DNA of 7,162 nucleotides from Bacteroidales bacterium (GTDB lineage Bacteria > Bacteroidota > Bacteroidia > Bacteroidales > JAADGE01). Both the position numbers and the translations under genes were made by a program. This document shows, in pieces, positions 1-5,711 of this stretch (position 1 is its first letter; each line of letters starts with the position of its first letter). A model generated the notes under the pieces. It saw nothing but the letters and a program-made list of their open reading frames with translations, ran no database searches and was not told the origin of the DNA. The stretch is taken from assembly GCA_024762915.1 (NCBI GenBank), contig JANTGL010000136.1:1-7162 (forward strand). Reading direction: 5' to 3'.

Positions 1-16
1 TTTGGAAAAGTTATTA

Positions 17-1408
17 TTATTCAATCAAAAACTTCAAAAATTTACGTTTTTTTTCGGAATAAGGAGCATATTTCATTTTAGGTTCAAACCAATACGGTTT
101 TTTTAAGATGCTTTTAAAATGTGAAAAGTTTTCAAAACCCGTGTATCCGTGATAATTACCCATGCCGCTGGAACCCGTTCCGCCGAAAGCCAAACGGTGA
201 TTGGTCAAATGCATAACAGTATCGTTAACGGCACCGCCGCCGAAGGAAATTTCTGTTTGAATTTGACGAACGGCACGTTTGCTTTTTGAAAAAATATACA
301 AAGCCAAAGGTTTCGGTCTTTGTTTTACTTCTTCAATGGCTTCCTCGAGATTTTCATAAGCAATAACAGGTAAAATGGGACCGAAAATTTCATCGTCCAT
401 TACGGGATCTTTGAACGTTACATTATGCATAATCGTCGGATGAATTATACGATTTGCTCTGTCGGAAGTTCCGCCGACATAGACTTTTTCTTTATCGATT
501 AAATTCATTAAACGGTCAAAATTGCGTTCGTTAATAATTTGGACGTAATTTTCGGGAACCCCTTTCGAGAAATCGGGAAATTGTTTATTGATTTGCTTTT
601 TTAGTTCTTCCAGTAATTGGGTTTCAATTTTTTTATCGACAAGGATGTAATCCGTTGCAACACAGGTTTGTCCGGCATTTAAAAACTTACCCCAAACGAT
701 GCGTTTGGCGGTCATTTTAAGATTGGTATCCGGTAAAACAAAAGTCGGACTTTTACCGCCGAGTTCCAAAGTTACCGGAGTCATATTTTGAGCTGCTGCT
801 TTGTATATAATTTTCCCGACGGGAACACTGCCGGTAAAAAATATTTTATCGAAATTCAAATTAATAAATGCCTGTGTTTCTTTTACACCGCCTACAATAA
901 CGTGAAAGATTTCGGGAATAAAAAAATGATTGAAAATTTTCGCCATTATTGCCGAAGCATTGTAGGATAATTCACTCGGTTTTAAAATAACCGTATTGCC
1001 GGCTGCCAGAGCCGAAATAACCGGAATTAAAGAAAGCTGATACGGATAATTCCATGCACCGATTACCAATGTGCAACCCAAAGGATCCGGAAGAACGTAA
1101 CTTTTACCGGGCAAATTTGCTAAGTTTGTTCTTTTCTTTTTCGGTTTCATCCATTTTTTCAGCTTTTTAATAGCCAAATTTAATTCCGAATAGACTAAGG
1201 ACAGTTCGGTGGCATAGGTTTCAAACTCCGATTTTGAAAAATCCTTGTAAACGGCTTCGTAAAAATATTGTTCGTTTTCACGAAGTGCATCTCTGAACTT
1301 TTTCAGTTGTTTCAGTCTGAATTTCAGCGGTTTTGTTTGACCGGATAAGAAAAATTCTTTTTGTGCGGCAAGTAAGTTTTCAGGTGTCATGGTTCTAATA
1401 TTTATCAT
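17..1408 (-). CDS. Class 3 aldehyde dehydrogenase (fatty-aldehyde type), NAD(P)-dependent
   Basis: This 463-residue protein should oxidise aldehydes, probably medium- to long-chain or aromatic ones, to carboxylic acids with NAD(P)+. The sequence shows the ALDH signature set: the GAWNYP loop with Asn120, the cofactor motif ILKPSE (Lys143), FTGS at 191-194, the general-base motif LELGGKSP (Glu215), the nucleophile in GQTC (Cys249) and EIFGP at 340-344. All catalytic residues are present. The length of about 460, without the long N-terminal extension of classes 1 and 2, and the basic C-terminal tail containing KYAPYSEKKRKFLK are typical of the ALDH3/fatty aldehyde dehydrogenase branch. The start is the ATG at 1408; a second Met at residue 7 (1390) is possible. 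No Shine-Dalgarno is visible. The gene ends in three consecutive in-frame TAA codons (19 down to 11). It is transcribed divergently from the thiamine pair. The family call is firm; the substrate is inferred. Confidence 0.95.
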   Translation of the reverse strand: MINIRTMTPENLLAAQKEFFLSGQTKPLKFRLKQLKKFRDALRENEQYFYEAVYKDFSKSEFETYATELSLVYSELNLAIKKLKKWMKPKKKRTNLANLPGKSYVLPDPLGCTLVIGAWNYPYQLSLIPVISALAAGNTVILKPSELSYNASAIMAKIFNHFFIPEIFHVIVGGVKETQAFINLNFDKIFFTGSVPVGKIIYKAAAQNMTPVTLELGGKSPTFVLPDTNLKMTAKRIVWGKFLNAGQTCVATDYILVDKKIETQLLEELKKQINKQFPDFSKGVPENYVQIINERNFDRLMNLIDKEKVYVGGTSDRANRIIHPTIMHNVTFKDPVMDDEIFGPILPVIAYENLEEAIEEVKQRPKPLALYIFSKSKRAVRQIQTEISFGGGAVNDTVMHLTNHRLAFGGTGSSGMGNYHGYTGFENFSHFKSILKKPYWFEPKMKYAPYSEKKRKFLKFLIE

Positions 1409-1434
1409 AAAAGTAAAAAATAAATTTTCAGTTA

Positions 1435-1442
1435 CAAAGTAA
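1435..1442 (-). promoter_or_regulatory. Possible -7 element for the aldehyde dehydrogenase gene
   Basis: Read on the minus strand this is TTACTTTG, one mismatch from the Bacteroidetes -7 consensus TAnnTTTG. It lies 26 bases upstream of the ATG at 1408, so the leader would be about 15-20 nt. No TTTG/TTG is seen at the -33 distance. In AT-rich DNA such a match could be chance, so the call is weak. Confidence 0.25.
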
Positions 1443-1459
1443 AAGCTGATGATATTTTA

Positions 1460-1467
1460 TATTTTTG
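1460..1467 (+). promoter_or_regulatory. -7 promoter element (TATTTTTG) of the thiamine-uptake pair
   Basis: TATTTTTG fits TAnnTTTG, the Bacteroidetes sigma-70-type -7 box, and sits 22 bases before the ATG at 1490, predicting a leader of only about 15 nt. No clear -33 TTTG is found 19-21 bases upstream. Such a short leader leaves no room for a TPP riboswitch downstream of the start point. Confidence 0.5.
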
Positions 1468-1489
1468 TATTTATTTTTAAAAGAATATT

Positions 1490-1732
1490 ATGAATGTATC
1501 CGTTGACATCAGTTATTATCCGTTAAAAGTAGAATTTAAACCGCATATTTTGGATTTTATTCATCGTTTGCAGAACTATAAAGAACTGGAACTTATCAGA
1601 AACGGAATAAGCACGCAAGTATTCGGAAAATATGATGAAGTGATGCACATTCTGACCAAAGAAATAAAAAACAGTTTTGAATTGCCGCACTCCGTATTTG
1701 TGTTGAAAATAATCAATACCGATTTGTCATGA
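1490..1732 (+). CDS. Small YkoF/MTH1187-type thiamine-binding protein
   Basis: This 80-residue soluble protein looks like a single-domain member of the thiamine-binding YkoF/MTH1187 family (Pfam Thiamine_BP, formerly DUF77), a ferredoxin-like fold that usually assembles into oligomers and binds thiamine or related hydroxymethylpyrimidine compounds. The pattern supporting this is an N-terminal strand MNVSVDISYYPL, a helix around residues 18-28 (PHILDFIHRLQ), the family-like NGISTQVFGKYDEVM at 38-52, a second helix at 50-63, and a closing strand VFVLKIINTDL at 69-79. There is no signal peptide or membrane segment, so it should be cytoplasmic. Its stop codon overlaps the ATG of the PnuC-family transporter gene (ATGA), so the two are translationally coupled and the vitamin is probably shared. 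No Shine-Dalgarno is visible; the start is preceded by an A-rich run. Family assignment is by recognition of motif pattern, not by search. A role as an intracellular thiamine buffer, sensor or transporter partner is inference. Confidence 0.75.
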   Translation: MNVSVDISYYPLKVEFKPHILDFIHRLQNYKELELIRNGISTQVFGKYDEVMHILTKEIKNSFELPHSVFVLKIINTDLS

Positions 1733-2442
1733 TTGCAGCACAAATTGATCTTATTGATTTTTTCCTGAAACCTTATGAAGATGCTTCAATTTTAAATATT
1801 TCACTGGAGTTTATTGCAGCATTTTTCGGAGTAATCAGTGTCTTTTTTGCAAAAAAAGAAAACATTTTGGTTTTTCCAACGGGAATTATCAGTACCGGAC
1901 TGTATGTTTACTTGCTGTCGCAGTGGAGTTTATACGGCGATTTGATTATTAATATTTATTATACCCTGATGAGCATATACGGCTGGTATATGTGGAGCAA
2001 AATTATTGATGATAAGGATAAACACATTCCTATTTCAAATTCCGGTCGAAAAGACAAACTGAAAGCGTTCGGGATTTTTGCATTTACATCTGTTTTTGTT
2101 ATAGCCGTTTACCGTTTTTATAATGTGATGCCGAATGATTTGGGTTTTGCTGACAGTATCCGTTATGCCTTTGAAAAAATGACGTCCGGAAGTTTAACGG
2201 AATTTCGAAAAGCAACACCTTTTATGGATACCTTCACAACCGGGGCAGCATTTGCCGCCATGTGGTTGATGGCAAACAAGAAAATTGAGAATTGGATATT
2301 TTGGATTGCCGTAAATACGGTTTCAATCCCCTTGTATTTTGTTAAAGGATACGGTTTTACCGGAATTCAATATACGATATTTTTAATTTTGGCGATTTAC
2401 GGATACCGTGAATGGAAACAAAAAATGAGTGTAAATAATTAA
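1729..2442 (+). CDS. pnuC: PnuC-family vitamin transporter, probably thiamine (PnuT type)
   Basis: This 237-residue inner-membrane protein belongs to the PnuC family of facilitators, which take up vitamins (nicotinamide riboside for PnuC, thiamine for PnuT) that are then trapped by phosphorylation inside the cell. About seven hydrophobic segments can be placed near residues 22-40, 45-63, 70-90, 111-129, 167-182, 187-204 and 209-226, as expected for the family. Diagnostic stretches are FPTGIISTGLYVY (49-61), the YGDLIINIYYT / IYGWYMWSK block (69-91), and the C-terminal NKKIENWIFWIAVNTVSIPLY (183-203) followed by QYTIFLILAIYGYREW. The ATG overlaps the stop of the thiamine-binding protein by four bases, and that neighbour is the main reason to favour thiamine over nicotinamide riboside. 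The acidic linker after the third segment (DDKDKH) and the long loop at 131-165 are hydrophilic. No thiamine pyrophosphokinase gene or TPP riboswitch is present in the window. The family is firm; the substrate is inferred. Confidence 0.88.
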   Translation: MIAAQIDLIDFFLKPYEDASILNISLEFIAAFFGVISVFFAKKENILVFPTGIISTGLYVYLLSQWSLYGDLIINIYYTLMSIYGWYMWSKIIDDKDKHIPISNSGRKDKLKAFGIFAFTSVFVIAVYRFYNVMPNDLGFADSIRYAFEKMTSGSLTEFRKATPFMDTFTTGAAFAAMWLMANKKIENWIFWIAVNTVSIPLYFVKGYGFTGIQYTIFLILAIYGYREWKQKMSVNN

Positions 2443-2448
2443 ATTAAG

Positions 2449-2477
2449 TTCTGCCGATTTTTTACAGAAATTTTTTT
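2449..2477 (+). terminator. Weak rho-independent terminator candidate after the transporter gene
   Basis: TTCTG at 2449-2453 can pair with CAGAA at 2465-2469 around an 11-base loop; one A and then seven T residues follow (2471-2477). It starts six bases after the TAA at 2440-2442, which is the right place. The stem is only five pairs with two G-C, so termination would be inefficient unless other factors help. Confidence 0.35.
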
Positions 2478-2489
2478 ATTAAAAGTATT

Positions 2490-2497
2490 TACGTTTG
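2490..2497 (+). promoter_or_regulatory. -7 promoter element (TACGTTTG) of the exported barrel protein gene
   Basis: TACGTTTG is an exact match to TAnnTTTG and follows the terminator candidate, in the 131-base gap before the ATG at 2574. It predicts a leader of about 70 nt. No TTTG or TTG lies at the -33 distance, so the match rests on the -7 box and its position. Confidence 0.45.
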
Positions 2498-2507
2498 AAT
2501 TTAAGTT

Positions 2508-2521
2508 GAAATTTGAAATTT
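2508..2521 (+). repeat. Two tandem copies of GAAATTT in the leader
   Basis: GAAATTT occurs twice back to back (2508-2514 and 2515-2521), just downstream of the predicted start point. Each copy contains the palindrome AAATTT. In such AT-rich sequence it may be chance; a binding site or mRNA leader element is possible but unsupported. Confidence 0.35.
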
Positions 2522-2573
2522 GATGTTACAGCGAAAAAGTATAAATTATAACATATATTACAAGAAAGATTAT

Positions 2574-3872
2574 ATGAAAAAGATTTTAATTATAAGTATG
2601 TTTATTTTTATATCTGTTTTTATTTTCGGACAAAACACATTTAAAGAAAGACACCTGCAAAAAATAAAAAAGGAACAAGCCGTTAAAGTCTCGGTATGGG
2701 ATATTTCAGGGAAAAAATACAGTGCTTATTTATGGTATGCCGACAGTTCGCAAATAATTCTTTCATCAAGAAAAGATACGGCGGAAAATTTAGTTCAATA
2801 TAAAGCGGATGCTGTTTATCGCTTAAAAATCACGCATAAAACCAATTTTAAACAACGTTATTGGAACAGTTTTAAAATCGGAGAAGGAATTGTTTTTCCG
2901 TTAACCGGAATGATATATTCTCAGGGTGAAGCCATTATGGTTCCGCCGTCTTTTATGATTGGTGTTTATACAATTATTTTAGTCGCACCGGGAAGTTTAT
3001 TGACGGCTGCCGTTCGGTCAAAAGATGTTAATATTGATTATATAGTAGATTCCGATATTACTGAATTCAGGAAATCGAATGCATTTTTGAAAAAACGAAT
3101 GCTTTGTGATTCTATGCCGAATAACAGTGTCGTTCAAGAAAATAAAAGTTTAAAAAATAGTGATGCATTATCAAAAATTGACATCCCAAATATAGGTATA
3201 CATCCAAATTACCTGACAGTTATGCATTTTTACGCAGGGATAAATTATTCACCCTATTTAATTCATTCTTTTTTGAATCATCAACTTGCAAAATCAAGTT
3301 TTTCACATGAACAAAATTCGAATATTAACTCGACAAATATGATTTTTAATTGTGCATTTAACTTAAAAAATAAAATCCGAATAAAAGCAGGGTTTGAAAC
3401 TCACAAAAAGAATTTTTCATTCGGCATTCATCGAGATGCCAATGATGATTCAAACTATTTTAAATTCAGCTATCAAAATAATTTTTATATCAACTTAGGT
3501 GCCGATTATGTTTTTAATCCGGTAAATCTAATGATGCTCAATAAATCTCAATTTTCTGCGGGAGCCGGATTGGTTTTCAGTGAATTTTATATTGAGGGTG
3601 AAGATTATGACAGAGAAAACAATACCGGTCTGATTTATTATTATTCATCAAAAAGAGTTAATATGTTCGGTTTTAAATTAAATGTTTCCTATAATTATTT
3701 TATCAATCAACATATTTCTTTGCAAGCAAATATCGGTACTTATATAATGCCGAATTATTCATTTAATGATGTTTCATATACAGGTGCACATAATGAAGAT
3801 TTATATATTAAAAATATTAAATTAAATGCATCGGATATATTTTTTAACGGAGGAATCGCTTTTCATTTATAG
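2574..3872 (+). CDS. Exported protein of unknown function with probable C-terminal outer-membrane beta-barrel
   Basis: I do not recognise a named family. From the ATG at 2574 the protein has 432 residues. The frame is open upstream to an ATG at 2523, but the internal Met starts a textbook signal peptide (two Lys, then hydrophobic residues 4-18, FGQ at 18-20), and AAGAAAG lies six bases before it, so 2574 is preferred. Residues about 34-90 (VKVSVWDISGKKYSAYLWY to VYRLKITHK) read like the small all-beta domain often found at the front of Bacteroidetes envelope proteins. A hydrophobic, Gly-rich hairpin follows at about 100-147 (KIGEGIVFPLTG; GVYTIILVAPGSLLTAAV). Residues 150-212 are a polar linker. 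From 213 to 432 the sequence alternates polar and aromatic/aliphatic residues in roughly eight to ten short strands (for example LTVMHFYAGINY, FYINLGADYVF, FSAGAGLVFSEFYI, FGFKLNVSYNYF) and ends in GGIAFHL, as in small outer-membrane barrels. It appears to be transcribed alone. Outer-membrane location is inferred. Confidence 0.7.
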   Translation: MKKILIISMFIFISVFIFGQNTFKERHLQKIKKEQAVKVSVWDISGKKYSAYLWYADSSQIILSSRKDTAENLVQYKADAVYRLKITHKTNFKQRYWNSFKIGEGIVFPLTGMIYSQGEAIMVPPSFMIGVYTIILVAPGSLLTAAVRSKDVNIDYIVDSDITEFRKSNAFLKKRMLCDSMPNNSVVQENKSLKNSDALSKIDIPNIGIHPNYLTVMHFYAGINYSPYLIHSFLNHQLAKSSFSHEQNSNINSTNMIFNCAFNLKNKIRIKAGFETHKKNFSFGIHRDANDDSNYFKFSYQNNFYINLGADYVFNPVNLMMLNKSQFSAGAGLVFSEFYIEGEDYDRENNTGLIYYYSSKRVNMFGFKLNVSYNYFINQHISLQANIGTYIMPNYSFNDVSYTGAHNEDLYIKNIKLNASDIFFNGGIAFHL

Positions 3873-3936
3873 TTATTATGTTATACGGCTGCCCCGGAAT
3901 GTTAATAATCAATACACAGACTAAACTATGGAAAAA

Positions 3937-3966
3937 TTGGTGTCGCAGTAATTAATTATATATTTG
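3937..3966 (+). promoter_or_regulatory. Full Bacteroidetes-type promoter (TTG-N19-TATATTTG) for the hydrolase genes
   Basis: TTG at 3937-3939 and TATATTTG at 3959-3966 are separated by exactly 19 bases, matching the -33/-7 architecture of Bacteroidetes housekeeping promoters. The box ends 30 bases before the ATG at 3997, giving a leader of about 25 nt that carries a GAGGG ribosome-binding site at 3986-3990. This is the best promoter in the window. Confidence 0.65.
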
Positions 3967-3996
3967 TACTTATTTTTCTCATTTTGAGGGTTTAAT

Positions 3997-4782
3997 ATGA
4001 GTTTATTTTTAAAAATTTTATTGTCGTTTGTTCTTTTGTATGCTGTTTCCGTAACGGTAATATATTTTATTCAACACAAATTAATTTTCCTGAACGATAA
4101 ACCGGATAAAAACTTTCAGTTTAATTTTAGTCAAGATTTTGAAGAATTTAATATTGAAACTGACGAAAAACTTATAATTAATGCCTTGCTTTTTAAGTCA
4201 ATGACTCCGGCAAAAGGAATAATTATTTATTTTCACGGTAATTCCGGAAATTTGGAGCGATGGGGTAATTATTCTTCAAATTTTACTTCATTAGGATATG
4301 ATATTTTAATGACGGATTACAGAAGCTACGGGAAAAGTACGGGGACACCGTCGGAAAAATCCTTATATAAAGATGCTGAGTTTATTTGGAATTGGACAAA
4401 TAAAACATTTAATTATAAAAAACATATTATTTACGGACGATCTCTCGGTGCTGCGGTTGCCTCTCATTTGGCTTCAACCGTTAATCCCGATTTGCTTATT
4501 TTGGAAACTCCTTTCGATAATCTCAATGATGCCGTGCCGGCATATATAATTCCCTATAAGTTAAAATGCAATTTTTCAAATTCAAAACATCTTAAAAACG
4601 TGAAATGTAAAAAAGTAATTTTTCACGGAACTTGGGACATGCTGATTCCCTTATCTTCAGCAATGCGATTAAAACCTTTTTTAACAGAAGATGATAAAAT
4701 GATTGTCATTAAAAAAGGGAGGCATAATAATTTGGATTCTTTTCCTGAATATCATACAGTTTTAGCTGACATTTTACAATAA
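3997..4782 (+). CDS. Membrane-anchored alpha/beta hydrolase (BEM46/YfhR-like), first of a tandem pair
   Basis: This 261-residue serine hydrolase has one N-terminal membrane segment (about residues 6-25) followed by an alpha/beta-hydrolase domain of the COG1073/BEM46-ABHD13-YfhR type, whose members are esterases, thioesterases or lipases of mostly unknown substrate. A complete catalytic machinery can be read: oxyanion-loop HGNSGN (80-85), DYRSYGKSTG (107-116), the nucleophile elbow GRSLG with Ser149, the acid in GTWDMLIP (Asp214) and His243 in GRHNNL. The ATG has a good Shine-Dalgarno, GAGGG at 3986-3990 with six bases of spacing, unusual for this window, and a strong promoter just upstream. 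The neighbouring gene at 4854 encodes a diverged copy with the same layout, so the pair arose by an old duplication. Whether the catalytic domain faces the cytoplasm or periplasm is not clear from the charges around the anchor. The fold and triad are firm; the substrate is unknown. Confidence 0.9.
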   Translation: MSLFLKILLSFVLLYAVSVTVIYFIQHKLIFLNDKPDKNFQFNFSQDFEEFNIETDEKLIINALLFKSMTPAKGIIIYFHGNSGNLERWGNYSSNFTSLGYDILMTDYRSYGKSTGTPSEKSLYKDAEFIWNWTNKTFNYKKHIIYGRSLGAAVASHLASTVNPDLLILETPFDNLNDAVPAYIIPYKLKCNFSNSKHLKNVKCKKVIFHGTWDMLIPLSSAMRLKPFLTEDDKMIVIKKGRHNNLDSFPEYHTVLADILQ

Positions 4783-4807
4783 CAGCGTCATTAAAATCAT
4801 AAAGAAT

Positions 4808-4838
4808 TCTGTTTTTTTATGAAAAAATTGTAGTTTTG
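4808..4838 (+). promoter_or_regulatory. Candidate promoter (TCTG-N19-TAGTTTTG) for the second hydrolase
   Basis: TAGTTTTG at 4831-4838 matches TAnnTTTG, with an imperfect -33 box TCTG at 4808-4811 at the favoured 19-base spacing. Transcription would begin near 4845, downstream of the ATG at 4839, so this promoter could only serve a start at 4854 or 4857. Part of the -33 side also falls in a weak hairpin with a T-run after the first hydrolase. Confidence 0.45.
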
Positions 4839-4853
4839 ATGTTAAATAACATA

Positions 4854-5657
4854 ATGATGGTTAATATTCTTATCATAATTGCAAGCATTTATATCGGAAT
4901 ATGTATAATAATTTATTTCTTTCAACACTTGTTTTTTTTCAGACCGGAATTGTTACCTTCCTCATTTAAATTTAACTACACATTTCCTTTTGAAGAATTG
5001 AAATTTGATATGGAAGACGGCGGAACAATTAACGGGATTCATTTTAAAGTACCGTCATCACGCGGCGTTGTTTTTTACCTGAAAGGAAATTCCAGAAGTA
5101 TTAAAGGATGGGGAAAGTTTGCAAAAGATTTTTTAAGTAACGGTTACGATCTTTTGATGATAGATTATCGCGGTTTCGGTAAAAGCACCGGGAAACGAAC
5201 TCAAACAAAACTGTTCAACGATGCCCAATATATGTACAAATGGTTATCAAAACAATATCCGGAGGATAAAATTATTTTGTACGGAAGATCGCTCGGAAGC
5301 GGAATTGCTGCACGTATTGCATCTTGGAATAATGCCGGAATGTTGATATTAGATTCTCCCTATTTCAGTTTTTACCATAATGTGAAACGATTTTTATTTT
5401 TTATTCCTCTGAAATTTATTCTTCGATATGATATTCGTACCGACGTTTATCTTAAAAAAACTGAATGTCCGATTTATATTATTCACGGAGATAAGGACCA
5501 ATTATTTCCGATAAAACAAAGTAAAAAATTGAAAGATTTATACCCTGATAAAATTTCATATACCGTTATAAAAGGTGCACATCATAATGATTTACAAGAT
5601 TATCCCGAGTATTTTGAAACTATTTATGACATTCTGTATATCAAGCCAAAAGAATAG
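4854..5657 (+). CDS. Membrane-anchored alpha/beta hydrolase, second of the tandem pair, with Lys in the oxyanion loop
   Basis: This protein is a diverged paralogue of the hydrolase encoded at 3997 with the same order of parts: an N-terminal membrane segment ending in YFFQH, then an alpha/beta-hydrolase domain. From the chosen start it has 267 residues. The visible machinery is IDYRGFGKSTG (103-113), the nucleophile elbow GRSLG with Ser146, the acid in HGDKDQLFP (Asp215), and His244 in AHHNDL. The usual HGN of the oxyanion loop reads KGN (Lys77) within YLKGNSRSIKGWG, whereas the upstream copy keeps HGN. Starts at 4839 (ATG), 4854 or 4857 are all in frame. I chose 4854 because a -7 promoter box covers the bases just before 4839 and because the anchor then aligns in length with the first copy. 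None has a Shine-Dalgarno. It is followed 36 bases later by an acyl-CoA synthetase gene with no promoter visible between them, suggesting co-transcription and a lipid-related substrate, which is inference. Confidence 0.88.
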   Translation: MMVNILIIIASIYIGICIIIYFFQHLFFFRPELLPSSFKFNYTFPFEELKFDMEDGGTINGIHFKVPSSRGVVFYLKGNSRSIKGWGKFAKDFLSNGYDLLMIDYRGFGKSTGKRTQTKLFNDAQYMYKWLSKQYPEDKIILYGRSLGSGIAARIASWNNAGMLILDSPYFSFYHNVKRFLFFIPLKFILRYDIRTDVYLKKTECPIYIIHGDKDQLFPIKQSKKLKDLYPDKISYTVIKGAHHNDLQDYPEYFETIYDILYIKPKE

Positions 5658-5672
5658 AGGAATTATCTCCTT

Positions 5673-5711
5673 GTGATTACGAAAAATAATACCATGATCA
5701 AAAATAATACC
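5673..5711 (+). repeat. Imperfect short tandem duplication spanning the acyl-CoA synthetase start
   Basis: AAAAATAATACC occurs at 5682-5693 and again at 5700-5711, an 18-base period. The bases in front also correspond: GTGATTACG before the first copy and ATGATC before the second. In frame the two units read (V)ITKNNT and MIKNNT. Each unit therefore begins with a potential start codon, GTG at 5673 and ATG at 5694. Confidence 0.7.

Noticed and set aside
788..970. 60-codon plus-strand open frame opposite the aldehyde dehydrogenase gene
   Set aside because: It lies wholly inside the coding sequence for the cofactor-binding and catalytic region, on the other strand, and its translation has no recognisable domain.
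1409..1489. TPP riboswitch upstream of the thiamine pair
   Set aside because: Looked for because of the gene content, but conserved core sequences are absent and the spacer is shorter than a typical element of about 100 nt.
2520..2573. Longer N-terminus for the envelope protein from the in-frame ATG at 2523
   Set aside because: The extra 17 residues are polar and would bury the signal peptide; the ATG at 2574 has both a signal peptide and a purine-rich upstream site.
3872..3910. Inverted repeat TTATTA ... TAATAA after the envelope protein gene as a terminator
   Set aside because: The stem is six A-T pairs only, the loop is long, and no T-run follows.
3878..3955. 25-codon plus-strand open frame beginning just after the envelope protein gene
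   Set aside because: There is no ribosome-binding site or recognisable product, and its end overlaps the -33 part of the hydrolase promoter. A gene remnant cannot be excluded but is not supported.
4781..4820. AACAG ... CTGTT followed by a T-run as a terminator after the first hydrolase
   Set aside because: The stem is five pairs with a 23-base loop, too weak to call; it also overlaps the candidate promoter for the next gene.
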